Assembly (NCBI GenBank): GCA_023052935.1
Contig: CM041294.1
Location: 22,158,635 to 22,222,634 of the forward strand
Reading direction: 5' to 3'
Source: Piezodorus guildinii
Lineage: Eukaryota > Arthropoda > Insecta > Hemiptera > Pentatomidae
DNA length: 64,000 nt
The notes beneath the pieces were generated by a model, which was not told the origin of the DNA, ran no database searches, and saw nothing but the letters and a program-made list of their open reading frames with translations. The translations under genes and the position numbers were made by a program. This document shows positions 44,023-54,983 of the stretch, piece by piece. Numbering within the stretch: the first letter of the stretch is position 1; each line of letters opens with the position of its first letter.

Positions 44023-46694
44023 CGATAAAATAAAATTAATGATGTGGAATGCCCAAACGATCAGAGGTAATGATATAGAATTTAAATTATTCTTACAAAA
44101 TAATACTCCGCACATAATCTCAGTTTGTGAAACTCGACTTTCGAATGAGGACAGATTCTCGGTTCCGGGATACAATATTTATAGGAAAGATCGCAATAGG
44201 GCGGGAGGAGGAGTCATGCTTTTAATCCGCTCCGACGTCCAGCACCATTTCATTCAAACCCCCGACTTGGCTTGTACTGAAGCGGTTGCTATAAACACTA
44301 CAATAGACAATAAATTAACTACCGTTATTTCAACGTATATCCCACCAAATAAAATAAATATCGTTGATCTCAATAAACTATTTCGTTTAAATAAATATGT
44401 CCTTGTCTTTGGGGATCTTAACGCAAGGCATGTACAATGGAACTGCCACAGCACAAATAAAAATGGAAAAGCCATTTTAAATTTTATTATAAACAATCAA
44501 ATACAATTACATAACCCGTTTGAACCTACCTATATACCCTCTCAGCGTAATTATAAACCCAGTATCATTGACCTTGCTCTCACAAAAAATTTACAAAAAT
44601 TGACTCAACTCATTTCTTTACCGTGTCTTAGTTCGGACCACAACCCCGTCATTTTCCGTATAGATACGTCATTACCTGTTTACCCGTTGACAAAAAAATT
44701 TATTTTCAACAAAGCGGACTGGCGTAAGTTCCGGAAGGTACTGGACTCTCAAATATGTGTAAATCCGTCAATTCGTAATGCAAAAGACATTGACAATAAT
44801 ATAACCAAATTAAACGAATGTATTAGACAGGCTATGGTAGAGTCAATTCCACAACAATATTTTCACAATTATCAATATTATAATTTACCTAACCATTTAC
44901 GAGCATTAATTAAAATAAAAAATAAACTCAGGAAAAAATATCAACGAATTAAAAACCCACAAACTAAATTTATTTACTTCAAATTCAATCATTTTGTGAG
45001 ATCCCGCATCAATAAGTGGAAAAACGATAACTGGGCTAGAATTTTAAGCTCTTGCAGGACAGGAGATAAAGTTATCTGGAATATACATAAAAAAATCACA
45101 AAACAGCCATCGAAAATTCCTCCACTTAAACACACAAACAGTTTCGCTTATGTTGATAAAGATAAGGCTGAACAACTAGCCAAACACTTCCAAGAGTCTC
45201 ACGGTATCACTTCAAATTTGGGTACTAAAAACCAAAATAATAAAATTTCAAAATCAGTTCGTGATCATTTTAAAATACCTGTAAGTAGTAACTTTTCCTC
45301 TATTTCACAAAAAGAAACTGGCAAAGTAATCAAAGAACTCGCCACAAAGAAAGCATCAGGTGATGACGGTATTCCCTCTTTGGTAATAAAAAATATTAGC
45401 AAAAAATCAATATTATACTTAACAAAAATCTACAATTCCATCTTGAGACACAGATATTTTCCTGCTATCTGGAAAACCCACAAAACTATCGCTATTGCAA
45501 AACCCAATAAAGACCAGAGAGAAATTTCGAATTACAGACCGATTAGCCTATTAAATATTTTATCTAAAATCTTAGAAAGACTAATATTAACCAGAATAAA
45601 TCGGCATATTAGACAAAACAAAATCATAATAGACGACCAATTCGGCTTCAGAAAACACCACTCTACTGTTGACCAACTAGCAAGGCTTACTGATTACGTA
45701 ACCAAAGCTTTTAACGAAAAGAAACATACCGGTATGCTTTTAATAGATTTAGAAAAGGCTTTTGACACGGTTTGGCATACAGGACTTATTTACAAATTAA
45801 TTAAATACAACTTCCCTCCCTACCTCATTCATATTATCCATTCATATCTCGACAATAGACGATTTTTTGTTCGTGTAAATGATTCGACATCCAGTATACT
45901 CCCTGTAACGGCCGGCCTTCCTCAAGGATCCTGCCTCTCGCCAACTTTATTCAATGTATATATATCCGATTTTCCAAGCCACCCGCACGTAATAAGATCT
46001 CTTTACGCTGATGATACAGCCCTATATACATCATCTTATCGCATCGATACCATAGTTAACAGGTTACAGCTAAACTTCAAAAAAATCAATAAATATTGCA
46101 ATATGTGGAAATTAAAAATAAATGCAAACAAGTCAGAAGCTATAATCTTTACTAAGCGCAGACCGAATATAAACCATCACCTTTTATTAAACTCAGTCCA
46201 CATTAACTGGTCTAAATCGGTTAAATACTTAGGCATAACATTAGACAAATCGTTAACTTATACCGAACATATAAATAGAAAATCAGAAAAAAACAAAAAA
46301 ATGTATTTATAAAATGTTCCCATATTTTAATAAAAAATCTAGTTTAAGCACTCAGAACAAACTACTACTATATAAAACAGTCATACGTGCCCAGATATGT
46401 TATGCATCGCCCGTCTGGAGCTCGACTTGCAATACCAATTATAAAAAAATAGAAACAATACAAAATACATGTATGCGAATCATTAACAACTATCCACGAT
46501 ATACTAAAATTTCAAAAATGCTCTTTGAACTAAATCTCCCAACATTAAAACAGTATATCTACACAGTAACCAAAAACTATTTTGATAAAACCACAGCTTC
46601 TGAAAACCCATTAAAACTAGAAATTGGTAATTACAACAAAACATCACTAAAGCGCTACACGCACAAAAGAACCAAACATGTACTTTTAAACTAA
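44009..46694 (+). pseudogene. LINE ORF2: APE endonuclease + reverse transcriptase, one frameshift
   Basis: The first frame is 44009-46312 (767 aa). An APE-like endonuclease occupies residues ~1-220: LMMWNAQTIRG, catalytic E41 in CETRLS, GDLNARHVQW (D136, N138) and LSSDHNP (S209, D210, H211). The RT spans ~430-740: NYRPISLLNILSKILERLI, QFGFRKHHST, LLIDLEKAFDTVWH (D580), GLPQGSCLSPTLFN, and the active site YADD at 666-669. The frame then stops at 46310-46312. The C-terminal ~125 residues continue in the +1 frame (46314-46694: NKLLLYKTVIRAQICYASPV onward). The shift lies in the A-rich run just before 46303, so a one-base homopolymer change is the likely break. Expected length ~900 aa. All visible catalytic residues are kept. 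No RNase H. The ATG lies two codons after an in-frame stop, which fixes the start. Confidence 0.9.
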
Positions 46695-46884
46695 TATTGT
46701 AATTTATATTGTGTAGGTTTTTTTTTTCCTGTTACTTTTCCTACTGTCTTAAACAAAATATTGTATAATCATTTGTAAATTCAAAGGATGATTGAAACTC
46801 TGTTATCATGAAAAAAGGTCTACTGAAATCATGAAACCAAACATGTTTGTATTGAGTGTACATTGTAAATATTATGTAAATAAA

Positions 46885-46906
46885 TAAATCTTCTTCTTCT
46901 TCTTCT
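46885..46906 (+). repeat. (TTC)n 3' tail of the LINE
   Basis: After AAATAAATAAA the element ends in CTTCTTCTTCTTCTTCT instead of poly(A), directly before the 3' target duplication. Confidence 0.7.
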
Positions 46907-46917
46907 ATAAATAATAA

Positions 46918-47580
46918 ATATTCAATTACCGAATTTTCTATATTACTTCATCATTTATTTTTATTTACCTTATATTATAAACTATGTTTAATTTCTTAAA
47001 ATCGAGTTTCTACATTAAAAAACCATGTTTTTATGATGTGTATATTACACTTCTCTGTTTCGATATAACTTTATCTTTCAGTTTTCCTAAAAATAATGTT
47101 TGATGATATTATAGAATTTTTCTAAAAGTAATATTTGATGTCATTATTCAATTTTTTTTAAATAATCCTTCCCTCTCTCCTGATACTTTCGTGTGAACTC
47201 TCACAAGACTTGCTTTCACCTCACCTACACATACCCTATTTCTCACAGATTAGGGACAAGTCAAGAAGCTGGTTCAAAGCTATCGGTGGCAACATTAGAT
47301 ATTACAAATATTTTAATAGACAAAGGAAGTCTTTAATGTTAAAAAGGTTATTTTTATAAATTAATGATTGGTGAGTCATACCTATTCCATAACTTTTGAA
47401 ATAAAACTGAATAAGCTGAAAAAAAAAATGGATGAGGATCCCTTTGACTGAAAATGTAGTTGAATACCAGGCGCATCACCACTTCGTCAGACCTACTTAT
47501 GCCACGCTTCCCTTAAATCTTAAATTTTAGCTCATTCCCTTATTGTGACTTGGTTTACATGTTTAACTAAAATTGATAAG

Positions 47581-47652
<72 letters not shown>

Positions 47653-48825
47653 CTTCATTATTCATTTAAGTTTGGCAGCAATCGATCAATGCACTTATAA
47701 ATATTAACAGTATGTCATAGGAGAAAAATTATTCTATTTTATATTAGTGCAGCTTCTTTGTTTGTGTGACTTATTATTACACCATTGATAAAGATTTTTT
47801 ACGTGTTAGTTAGTTGGTTGTTTTCATTTTATTGGCACGAAAAATCTTGGTCATCTAAATGCTGTTGCATAAACTTTAAAAACTTTTGATGCGAAAGTTT
47901 TAAATTCCTTAAAAGTCTTAAAAGTAACTTGGTCTATCCATCTGAAATATAAACGCGAGGATGAACGTAATGTATGCGTGATTATTTCCGGCTTTAGTTT
48001 CATTTTTGGAAATTTTGAAGGGTCCTATGTTATCTTTCTGTCAAAAGTAAATTAAACAAAAAGTACCGTGTCTGTGTCTCTTAGGAATTAAGTTCTTTTC
48101 TATTTAAACAGGTATTTCTTTTTGGTGAAAATGTTAGGTGATTCCACTTTGTTTTTATATTGAATGTTAAATTATTCAGTTTGTACCCGTTGTATAATGT
48201 GTTTAAACATTGTAAAGTTAGATAGTTTTATGTAATATCTTTATCTTCTATAATAATTGCTCTATCATTGTAGTAAGTAGATTCCAGAGAATAAACAACA
48301 CATATCAATGGCAACGATATTAACCCTAGAGAACTTGACAAATCGTATGCACCAAAGAAGCTCTTCTTGGATTAAAAAAAAAGCATTAAATTGTAATATG
48401 ATTCTTATTCATAGAATGCTCCGTGAAGTTTCTGCAAAAATTATCTATCGAAATCTGATTATTTTTCAGTAGTTAATAAAAAATAGTCTCATTCAATTGG
48501 TAATAGATAACACACAACCTTAAGAGGCTTTCAAAACCAAATACCTTACTAACCAAAACAATACATGGAGATCACCTCCAATATTTTGAGAACAAACAGT
48601 ATGGAGTGCATCTTGACATATTGGGGACATCCACATCATACTGGAGCACCAATATGACGTTTACAGATTCAACGGACCAAATATCGACTAGCAAACGATC
48701 CTCTAAATAAGAATGAATGAGATTTGAAAAATGAACATTATAATAATGTTATATCTAATAATAAATATTATATTCGTTTAATATGTTTCAGAAATAAGAA
48801 TATATATTTTCTTAAATTTATTTTT
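46918..48825. other. No gene recognised; includes a long (TA)n at 47583-47643
   Basis: AT-rich DNA. The (TA)n tract has about 30 units. Patches at 47160-47300 and 47940-48060 are less AT-rich but show no open frame or repeat block. Confidence 0.4.
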
Positions 48826-48829
48826 TGAA

Positions 48830-49870
48830 ATTTACAACTGTATGTTCATACATCAAGTAAATATGATAAAACACATGTTGAGAAACTGCACATTGGCAGC
48901 ACTCTAGTAAATCTACACAAGAAGATCTCGAGGCCATCTTCTTTTCTGACGCCTCGGCGGATTGTCAGGAATTGAAGAGGAAGCAAGGATTAAAACTAGT
49001 GGATTAGAGTAGGAGTGGAATTTTTCATGGAAGGAGTGATACCTGGTACAGGCCGAATCAGCAACATATGGAACATTAAGGTCTTTATCAATGAGTTTAA
49101 TCGTGACAAAGTAAGGAGCGTTAAGGGTTTTGCGAAGGATTTTGGATTGTAAGGATTGGATACGGGAAGAGTTTTATGGTTTAGTAGAGCCCTAAAGCTC
49201 AACTCCGTAAGTCCAGATAGGCCTTATGATTGTCATGTAAATGAGTCTTTTGTAGTTAAGTGAAAGGTTAGAGCGTCTGTCAAGTAAATGTTGAAGTAAC
49301 CGAAATCGGCGAGCAGTTTCTTGTCTTTTCAGTCTTATATGCGGATTCCATGTAAGACGTTTGTCAAGCAGGAGGCCTAAATAACGAACGGATCTGTTCA
49401 ACAGGGACAAGCGGTATATCATTAAAGGACACTGTAGGGCAGGATGTCATAGCTTTACGATGAAGGGTAAAAGGTAATCTGATGGGATTTATTAGAGTTG
49501 ATTTTAATTCTCTAATTCTGACACCATATCTCAAGGTCTCTGATGTGGGATTGGAGGGTTTGAGAGGCAATACTAGGATCGTTATTAACTGATAGCACGC
49601 AAGTGTCATCGGCATAGGTAGAAAGGAATGTGTTAGGATGGATTGGGATATCAGCTGTATAGACTGTGTAAAGAATGGGTCCTATGATACTGCCCTGAGG
49701 AACACCAGCAGACTGAGTAAAATTGGATGAATAAGAACTATTGTGGTTGATTTTAATGGTTCTATCAGAGAGGTAGGACTGGAGGATGAGGAAGTATGTT
49801 GAAGGGAGGAACTTACGGAGTTTGTACAGCAGTCTCGGGTGCCAAACTCGATAAAAGGAAATAACAATTT
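48830..49870 (-). pseudogene. LINE 3' portion with RT active site, Jockey-like family A
   Basis: Reference copy for family A. On the minus strand from 49870 leftward: SDRTIKINHN-like, SAGVPQGSIIGPILYTVYTA (PQG block), YADDTCVLSVNND (active site, near 49600), SDTLQSHIRDLEIWCQN-like block, SVRYLGLLLDKRLTWNPHIR, TIIRPIWTYGVEL, then DLNAPYFV-like residues and a C terminus PPRRQKRRW-like near 48950. The 3' UTR is 48830-48945. Frameshifts near 49380, 49430 and 49600 and others mean no complete protein. 5' truncated at ~49870. Confidence 0.8.
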
Positions 49871-50224
49871 AAAAATAATTTCCCTTCACCAGTCTATGAG
49901 CTTTTAGATTACTAAAATTTTCAACCAATGACTTACTTGCTCTTTTTAATTTTTTTTATACCTTTATAGTTTGCATTACTGTGTACATTTCATATAAAAT
50001 TTTTAAATTATATGATATATTAATTTTATAAACAATAAACAAACCATTTACAGTCTTTTATTTTATAGACTAATCAGTCTCCTTCTGATATGCTCAATAA
50101 TAGTAAGGAAATTTTCTTGCAGTGAGTTTAAAAAACAAAACAAAAAAACTTATCAACCTACCCACCTACAATAATTAATACCAAAAAAAACGGAGGAAAT
50201 TAAAAAAAATATATCATACATAAC

Positions 50225-51030
50225 AAATAAAAGTAGGTGTACCTCAAGGCAGCGTTTTAGGGCCAACACTTTTTAATATATATTGCTCTGACATCCCACA
50301 GCATCCAGAAACACTTACAGCAACCTTTGCCTTCTATTCAGCTATCCTGACTTCCAATAAAGATGCCTCTAAGGCTTCTAAGGCACTCCAAGAACATCTA
50401 GGCGACATAGCATGCTTGGCAAAAACATGGAAAATCAAAATGAATCAATCAAAGAGCCTGTTCGTCACATTTTCTCTAAAAGATAACTCCTGCCATCAGG
50501 TCTTTTACGATAATATTCCAATACCAGTTTCAGACACAGTACGTTATTTAGGAAATTACCTTGACAAACGACCAACATGGGCATACCACCTCAAAAAAGA
50601 AAACAACTAAATATACGATATGGACTTCTTTCAAGATTACTAGACAAACGTTTAAAATTATCATTGACTAACAAATTAACTATTTATAAAGTACTGATAA
50701 AACCTATTTGGACTTATGACATTGAGTTCTGGGGAACAGCAAAAAAGTCATACATCAACATTATTCAATCATTTCAATCAAAATCACTTAAGGAAGTTGT
50801 AAATGCCCCTTTTTACGTATCTAACGAGACACTACAAATTGACCTAGACATTCCATTCGTCATTGCGATTGCCACTGATCGCTACAATAAATTTCATGAC
50901 AGACTGACCCTAAATTCAAACCCGCTGACTCAAAACCTATCCACTGCCACAAACCCATATAATCCACCCAGAAGACTATCGAGGCGCTGGCCAAGAGACC
51001 AGAAATGGTTATTGGTTTTTGTTTTTTTTT
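50225..51030 (+). pseudogene. Jockey-like RT fragment with a destroyed active site
   Basis: The plus strand begins in the PQG block (VGVPQGSVLGPTLFNIYCSD), then TFAFYSAILTSN where FADDTAI is expected, WKIKMNQSKSLFVTFSLKD, SDTVRYLGNYLDKRPTW, a frameshift near 50600, LLSRLLDKRLKLSLTNKLTI, LIKPIWTYDIEFWG, and PYNPPRRLSRRWPRDQKW at the C terminus. Both catalytic Asp of the active site are replaced. The family resembles A but is diverged enough to be a separate subfamily. Confidence 0.8.
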
Positions 51031-51177
51031 AATCTATCTTATGCAGTTTGTTACTTCATTTGTTAGCATATTTGCTTATTGCATGAGCAGATAGCAAATA
51101 GAATTGTTATGCCAAAACTTCTATGAATAAATAAGTAAATCATATCACACATGTATGAATATCATATTCATAAATAA

Positions 51178-51425
51178 AACGTTAATTTATTCATCGTCAC
51201 TTTATATTCCTGTGGCTAATCCAGGGTTAATTAGGACAGGGAACTTTAACACATATCTGACATCTCACTGGCTTCGGACCACTATTTTTCACTATCCTCA
51301 AAGTACAACATAACCAATAATTTATTACTCCCTTTAAAGGATCGTAAGGACTTCTGCTGGGTTCGAATATGCGATCTTGGGTTTAGAAGGCTTATGGTAG
51401 CCGATTTTTCAAAGGACATAAAGAA
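51178..51425 (-). mobile_element. tRNA-derived SINE, family S2 (diverged)
   Basis: The minus-strand S2 body is present: CAGGGTTAATTAGGACAGGG, TATCTGACATCTCACTGGCT, GGTTCGAATATGCGATCTTG. The middle is shortened and the head is degraded. Confidence 0.6.
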
Positions 51426-51965
51426 TACGTTTTAAGGATTTTTTCGATATTATTAATTATGACATAAAGCTGTTGAAGCACCTTTATAGGGTTTGTTTCG
51501 TTCATAAAAAATCAGTGGTGTAAGTAGAGAAACGTAACTAAGGCAAAAAAGTAGGCCATACTCTCAAAATTAAACAATAGAAAGTAAATTAATTGATGCT
51601 TCGCCATGAGATTTTTTTTTTCATATCTCAAAGGAATTCACTGAAATACGCCCATATTGTCTGCCCTTTTACAAAAGAAGTCTGTTTTCTGAAGCTTTGT
51701 CCAATTTCAAAGCCAGCTATTGAGTGGGATACGCATAATTCGGAGTCTATTGTGCACTTGCAGGTTGGCAGAATATTGTTGCACTCTTGAAAAGATCCCC
51801 TTTTGAAAGTCTCCACCGCAATACTCTACAACCTTCAACGGCCGTTTACGATTCTCCCTATTGATGACTCAGCTTTTTTCTTCTTAATAGAAGCTAATTA
51901 TTTTTTTTCTAATACAGAGCTGGGCATTTAAATATCTCCTCTAATTTTATGTAATCATGAGTATC

Positions 51966-52790
51966 ATATAAAAAAAAATCTGGTGCGGACAACACACGAC
52001 TTTCACTTACCTCCATTTATAAAAGCAATGAAAGAATTTTCAAATACAGTTAGAGATAAAAATACGTGAAACTATTAAGGAATTAGTTAAATTGAATTTC
52101 TATAGAAACATGTTTCATAAAAAAAATCTATTATATCATTATCTAAAATAATCAGTCAGTTTTATCTTCTTTTCATCACTTTCTATTTACTTTTAAAAGC
52201 TTGAGTATAAGATAATATTTTTTCTAAAATCTTTAGCTTTCCAACGGTATATCATACATGTATATTACTGCTCTTATGTTCAAAAACGAAAAATCGCAAT
52301 AAAAAAATATTTTTTCTGTTTTCTCCTTTAGTTGGTTGGGTATTGAATTCATTCATTAAAATATCGGCATTTAAGCCCTGTCACACCATTTTAATCAGAA
52401 TGAAACCTACATGATATTAAATCCCAATTATATTTTACATCGATATAGCGAGTTTAAACAAAATCGTTGGAACCGTTTTCGAGAAAATCGAAAAAAGGTG
52501 CAAAATGCATAGTATGAAGTGGCTCTTCTGTTAAGCTCATTTTGATGAAAAAGGTATTTTAACGTCTCGGGCGTACATTTGTCTTAAATATGAAATTTCA
52601 GTTTCATAGGACTTTTTGTTTCCGCCCGGTAGTTACCACACACACACACACACACAGACTTTTTTGCGAGACTTGGTTATTTGGACTCAGGGGACCCTAA
52701 AATGTGTATTTCCGTTGAAAACTGGAATTCGAAAATTTCCACGATCGCAATACTTTCCCTTACTACATATAGTAAGTGAAAATAATAATG
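51966..52790 (+). repeat. Repeat family R, most complete copy
   Basis: About 825 bp, from ATCTGGTGCGGACAACACAC to ACTTTCCCTTACTACATATA-GTAAG. The block order defines the family, including GGCATTTAAGCCCTGTCACA, ATAGCGAGTTTAAACAAAAT, CGTTTTCGAGAAAATCGAAA, TCTCGGGCGTACATTTGTCT, (CA)10, GGGGACCCTAAAATGTGTAT and GATCGCAATACTTTCCCTTA. No ORF above ~80 codons. The right end contains a TTACTAYATATAGTAA palindrome. Confidence 0.8.
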
Positions 52791-52894
52791 ATAAATCTTT
52801 TGTGGTGAAAAATCACTTGTGGCTCTTGAAAACTGATTACGTTGTTTTGTTTTTTTAATCTATAGAAATATTTTCTTCTAAATGCTTTTCCTTG

Positions 52895-53140
52895 TACTTA
52901 CCTATATATGAAACAAACAATAGTTGGATGAAATAATCGAGAGAACAACTGACATCGTAGGATGAAATGAAGGTAACATGAAAGCTAACTCTGAGAGTTT
53001 ATGTTTGACATGGCTCAGTAATGCCCTTATGATGGCTCACGATATTGAGCCGAAACGTCGGCAAAATTAAAATATACAAAAAAAGACTGACTCCCGATTA
53101 TTTCTACCTATGATAATTTCAACAGTCGACTATACATCCT
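52895..53140 (+). repeat. Penelope-like terminal region with hammerhead-like stem (tentative)
   Basis: At 53026-53062 CTTATGAT is followed by a perfect 6-bp stem GGCTCA/TGAGCC with loop CGATAT and then GAAACGTC. This resembles the hammerhead core layout (CUGAUGA, stem II, GAAAC) that is known at the ends of Penelope-like elements, but the first core has U for G5 and one extra U. The following ~50 bp recur at 2354-2411. Confidence 0.4.
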
Positions 53141-53313
53141 CAATATAAAAACAAATAATAAGGGAACATTATGCGATCGTAAAATATTTTGAATGAAAAA
53201 AACTTCTAATAATTCCAATTATAGGAGTCTTGCAAAATTGTCTTTTGTCTGAGTCTAAATAAAAGTTGCAGAATCCTGAAATCAAATATGGAAGATAGAT
53301 TGACTCCTCCGAT

Positions 53314-53317
<4 letters not shown>

Positions 53318-53387
<70 letters not shown>
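53318..53387. repeat. (TA)n tract at the 3' end of a LINE
   Basis: About 34 TA units with one early interruption, ending where the family B LINE terminus begins. Confidence 0.9.
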
Positions 53388-53388
<1 letters not shown>

Positions 53389-54190
53389 CTTTATTTATTC
53401 TGGGACGAGTTCCTTAAGAATAATATTACAGGAAATGAACAATAGACTGGAGTCTTAGAGTAAAATAATTGACAACAGAATTAAATCAATAAAATCTAAA
53501 AATAAAATAATTCAAAAGACAACTTCTATAAAAAATTTACAAACAAAAAGAAAATATATACATACATACTATATTGATTATATACATATGTGTGTTGAAA
53601 TGTGTACAGATAATTAAAAATATACAGTATGAAAAAACAAAAATACTTTAATCTTACATCTTTGAAATGATAATCTTTTTGAATAAATATTTGCTGTTGA
53701 ATGTACCCATGAAAATTAAAATTGAATAAATAAAAAAAACTATCTGTTTGCTTTATTTGTTGATTTTCCCTGAAATAATCATCTAATTGGGATTATTTGG
53801 GAATTGAATTGAATTGACGGAAATGGCTGAACAGGCGGGATTTAAATGTTTAAAGAGTTTGAGAGTCCCGGATGTTGGAAGGAATAGAGTTCCATAGGGA
53901 TGAGGATCGGATTAAGAATGATCTATCGAAAGCTGTGGATCGATGGGACGTTATATACAGATCAGAAGGTAGTGAGCGGGTGTTACGGGAACGGACGGAG
54001 GATTTGAATTTAAGGAGATCCGAGATGTAACATGGAGGCCGGGATTGGATAACTTGGTAGAGGAAGGATGCTAGGAAGTACTTTCGACGGAAGGATGGGT
54101 ACAGCTACTTTAACTCTTCGTAGAATCGGGTGATAGAGGTGTCTCTGGATATACCAAAGATGAAACGTATAAAGCAATTAAATATTCGTT
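53388..54190 (-). pseudogene. LINE 3' end, CR1/L2-like family B
   Basis: Minus-strand element: 3' terminus CGTCCCAGAATAAATAAAG at 53388-53410 (reverse), a ~400-bp UTR, then the C-terminal coding relic between 53830 and 54190. It includes SIDRSFLIRSSSLWNSIPS-like text (near 53870-53940) and RRKYFLASFLYQVIQSRPP-like text (near 54040-54095). Frames are interrupted. It is flanked on both sides by (TA)n tracts. Confidence 0.65.
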
Positions 54191-54202
54191 TCAGTTTTTT
54201 TG

Positions 54203-54205
<3 letters not shown>

Positions 54206-54272
<67 letters not shown>
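54206..54272. repeat. (TA)n tract
   Basis: About 33 TA units immediately beyond the 5' end of the preceding LINE fragment. Confidence 0.9.
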
Positions 54273-54276
<4 letters not shown>

Positions 54277-54352
54277 TTCTGCTGTTCAAATTCATATCAT
54301 CAATATCACAATTAATATAAAATGTAAATTAATTATTTTAATTTTTTTTCAG

Positions 54353-54420
54353 AATTACGTACCGATTAGAAAAAGATCCAACATTTTTAGAATTAGCATC
54401 GACGTATCAAATAAGTCAAG
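54353..54420 (+). CDS. Candidate host coding exon (68 bp)
   Basis: An intron-like pyrimidine-rich end (TTTTAATTTTTTTTCAG) ends at 54352 and a donor GTAGGT starts at 54421. Between them one frame (phase 2 in, phase 1 out) reads ITYRLEKDPTFLELASTYQI and SQ, with balanced protein-like composition. A second frame is also open but is Ser/Arg/Ile-rich, and the third has a stop. No family recognised. If real, it is the only host coding sequence I can point to, and it places the surrounding repeats in introns of a plus-strand gene. Short length makes chance possible. Confidence 0.4.
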
Positions 54421-54424
54421 GTAG

Positions 54425-54980
54425 GTGAACATATTTTTACTAATACTATTATTTATAAAATATGTTAAATTTAATTATCAAAAATCTTAAGACTTTAATA
54501 CTTATATACCAATTTATTAATTTTTATTTAATCTTGCAATTAATTTTCTTGTTTCTTTCCTCCTAAATCCTTTTAAAATATTTATGAAGTGTTTGTGCTT
54601 AGTTTAATTAATTAAATTTAAAGCTCATTTCTCAAATTCCTCTGTTCTTTTTTTTCACCAGGCTAAAGGAATTATGTTTACTGATTTTCCTTGCTTTAAG
54701 AATTATATACCTTTTTTTTAAAGACATTACAAATATTAAATGTAAGAACCATGAACTTCCTGATTTTCAAAATTACTTCCGATAATGTATCTTAACTTTT
54801 ATTAATTAAAAAAAAAAATAAATATTATTATTTATATTAGAACTATTAAAATGTATACCCCCAAAAAATATTATTAATCAAAGAAGGAAGAAGAAGACCT
54901 GATTGATTACAAAGGTTGAAAGAATAACATGAGAAATAAAACCGAGTATATTAAATAGTAATAAGACTTTGAAAATCGTG
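54425..54980. other. AT-rich, nothing recognised
   Basis: AT-rich sequence between the candidate exon and a mariner. Confidence 0.4.
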
Positions 54981-54983
54981 TTA

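Larger units (their letters stand above)
41904..46918 (+). mobile_element. Full-length Jockey-clade LINE with target duplication
   Basis: The element is 41916-46906 (~4.99 kb), bounded by the 12-bp direct repeat TATAAATAATAA (41904-41915 and 46906-46917; the first T may belong to the element). Order: internal promoter and ~200-nt 5' UTR, ORF1 (42117-43274), an extra frame (43274-43747), a short frame overlapping the next start (43816-44022), ORF2 (44009-46694, one frameshift), a ~190-nt 3' UTR and a (TTC)5-type 3' tail. The near-intact frames and clean target duplication make it the youngest large element in the window. Jockey clade is inferred from the ORF1 zinc-knuckle layout and ORF2 EN-RT without RNase H. 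The duplication is AT-rich, so it is strong mainly because it brackets the element exactly. Confidence 0.85.

Noticed and set aside
44254..44496. 80-codon minus-strand frame
   Set aside because: Antisense shadow of the ORF2 endonuclease domain.
52616..52858. 80-codon frame in repeat R
   Set aside because: Begins in the (CA)n stretch and is not kept in the other R copies.
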